Assembly: GCF_014930455.1 (NCBI RefSeq)
Contig: NZ_JAAIYO010000002.1
Coordinates: 124,001-188,000 of the forward strand
Direction: 5' to 3'
Length of the DNA: 64,000 nucleotides
Origin: Corallococcus soli
Lineage (GTDB): Bacteria > Myxococcota > Myxococcia > Myxococcales > Myxococcaceae
Both the position numbers and the translations under genes were made by a program. Below are positions 63,028 through 64,000 of this stretch, in pieces. Positions within the stretch are counted from its first letter, which is position 1, and the number at the start of each line of letters is the position of its first letter. The notes beneath the pieces were generated by a model. That model was given only the letters and a program-made list of their open reading frames with translations, ran no database searches and was not told the origin of the DNA.

Positions 63028-63150
63028 GGGGGGTCCTTTGCGAAGGGTTATCGCGCCGGATGCCCCGGGAGTTGCTTGATTCTCCGAAGACGAGAGGCTG
63101 GCCCGCCTGCGTCCCTCCGCCCGCCGTCCGCGCCGCGAAAGCCCCTGTGT

Positions 63151-63522
63151 CTACGGGGACTTGGAGGGCCGGTGGTACAGCTTGCGCAGCTCCTCCTTGG
63201 CCTCCTGGAGCGCGCGCTTGCGGGAGGCCGGGAGGTTCCGTCCCGCGCGGTTGCCGTAGAACGTGAGCATCGACATGGCGGACTGGAACGGAGAGGCCTT
63301 CCGCCGGGTGCTGCGTTCGGCGGAGCGTTTCACCGAGCGTGCGATCTCCTTCGGGGAGCGCGTGAAGATCCGATCCTCCAGCGTCATCGCGTCGCTGTGC
63401 TCCGTCACCGACTGGGACCAGCGTCGCTGCTTCGGTGAATGGGACGCGGTGGACGTCTTCCGGGTGGGCGCGCGCTTTCGAGGGCTGTCATGGCCCCCCG
63501 TCTTCCTGGTGACGGCTGCCAT
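63151..63522 (-). CDS. DUF3175 domain protein
   Basis: This 123-residue basic protein starts at ATG 63522. The N-terminal third is Lys/Arg/Ser-rich and unstructured. The rest is the DUF3175 domain: TEHSDAMTLEDRIFTRSPKEIARSVKRSAE, STRRKASPFQSAMSMLTFYGNRAG and LPASRKRALQEAKEELRKLY. I recall the family from proteobacteria and myxobacteria with no assigned function. Basic charge and small size would allow DNA or RNA binding, but this is unproven. It starts six bases after the stop of the small gene at 63529. Confidence 0.9.
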   Translation of the reverse strand: MAAVTRKTGGHDSPRKRAPTRKTSTASHSPKQRRWSQSVTEHSDAMTLEDRIFTRSPKEIARSVKRSAERSTRRKASPFQSAMSMLTFYGNRAGRNLPASRKRALQEAKEELRKLYHRPSKSP

Positions 63523-63528
63523 CGCGCG

Positions 63529-63708
63529 CTACCTCCCCGTCCGGAGCTTGCCCCGCTGCGCCGCGCTCTCCGCCGAAGCTGACGGAGCCTTCTGGGGAGC
63601 GCGTGCGGGGTCCGGCTCCTCGCGGATGAATTCCCCCTGGACGGTCATGGGGCGCTTGTCCTCGCGCGGGTCCTTCCTGGCTTTGTCGGGGGGCTGCTTG
63701 TCGGGCAT
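63529..63708 (-). CDS. Small hydrophilic hypothetical protein
   Basis: This 59-residue protein starts at ATG 63708 with a strong CAGGAGGA ribosome site. It is highly charged and probably disordered (PDKARKDPREDKRP, MTVQGEFIREEPD) with no domain recognised. It is upstream of DUF3175 with a six-base gap, so they share a transcript. Confidence 0.7.
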   Translation of the reverse strand: MPDKQPPDKARKDPREDKRPMTVQGEFIREEPDPARAPQKAPSASAESAAQRGKLRTGR

Positions 63709-63871
63709 GGAGTCCTCCTGACGGGCTGCGCGCACCATCCTCCCAAACCTGTGGCCGCCGCGCGGAGGGACAAGGTGGGGGGCCGCGCCAGCCTTCGCAT
63801 CGCCTCCCCTGGCTGGTCGCCTGGTCGCCCACCGTTCATGGGAGGAGCCCCATCCACTAGGCTCCGCGTCC

Positions 63872-64000
63872 ATGTCTTCCGGAGGGGCGCGTCCCTTGAA
63901 GAGCCTGAAGCCGCATTGGGGTGTCCTGGCGTTGCTATTCGCCTCGTGCGCGGCGCACGAGCCCACCCGCGCGAAGGACCGGGACGACACGGTGGCGCGG
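63872..64000 (+). CDS. Lipoprotein, 3' end cut by window edge
   Basis: 43 codons run from ATG 63872 to the right edge without a stop. The start gives a basic segment and a hydrophobic core ending in a lipobox (VLALLFASC), then AAHEPTRAKDRDD. The visible part is only the signal and first residues, so the function is not known. It is divergent from the small charged gene at 63529. Confidence 0.75.
   Translation, partial: MSSGGARPLKSLKPHWGVLALLFASCAAHEPTRAKDRDDTVAR

Overview
The window is very GC-rich, densely coded DNA from a delta-proteobacterium of the Myxococcales, most likely Myxococcaceae (Corallococcus/Myxococcus type). This rests on the gene content: a Ser/Thr kinase with TPRs, FHA-sigma54 regulators, many lipoproteins, a lipoprotein-toxin/immunity pair, lanthipeptide genes and lineage-typical families such as DUF3175. 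I saw no rRNA, tRNA, CRISPR array, insertion sequence or phage genes.

Layout. 1-3353: two CgeB-like glycosyltransferases and UDP-glucose dehydrogenase (glycan synthesis). 3648-9659: housekeeping and accessory enzymes (saccharopine-dehydrogenase-like reductase, secreted MsrB-MsrA fusion, prolyl-hydroxylase-like oxygenase, FG-GAP protein, methyltransferase). 9695-11372: a lipoprotein with a nuclease-like C-terminus followed one base later by a small partner, resembling the SitA/SitI kin-discrimination cassettes of myxobacteria. 11437-15066: a secreted DUF1501-like/c-type cytochrome cluster. 15180-16478: a P-loop kinase fused to a degenerate adenylosuccinate-synthetase domain. 16554-22450: two paralogous GH16 glucanases around an S51 peptidase, then a LamG protein. 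22519-24341: thiolase with a clear operator, and OsmC.

24452-30780 is a compact class I lanthipeptide locus. LanB and LanC lie on the minus strand. A divergently transcribed 49-codon precursor gene is followed by two hairpins and an MFS exporter. 30793-45527 is a signalling/effector island: an FHA protein, a thioredoxin-MORN-like protein, an 854-residue glycine-rich-tail protein, a Ser/Thr kinase with TPRs, an FHA-sigma54 activator, a C39-like cysteine peptidase, a DcrB-like protein and further Pro/Ser-leader proteins. Several share an N-terminal signature and may be exported.

46812-48704 is a nitric-oxide defence operon (truncated haemoglobin, ferredoxin-type reductase, NsrR) behind a perfect NsrR-type palindrome. 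49772-52843 encodes a plant-like methionine S-methyltransferase. 52870-60323 holds an acetamidase-family protein, a divergent two-component pair, a DUF4105 membrane protein and other enzymes. 60419-63027 is a second candidate RiPP locus: a 312-residue multi-repeat precursor, an ATP-grasp ligase and a 2OG-Fe(II) oxygenase, i.e. a graspetide-like system with an unusually large precursor. The right edge has DUF3175 and small proteins and a truncated lipoprotein gene.

All functional calls come from reading motifs by eye; no database search was run.
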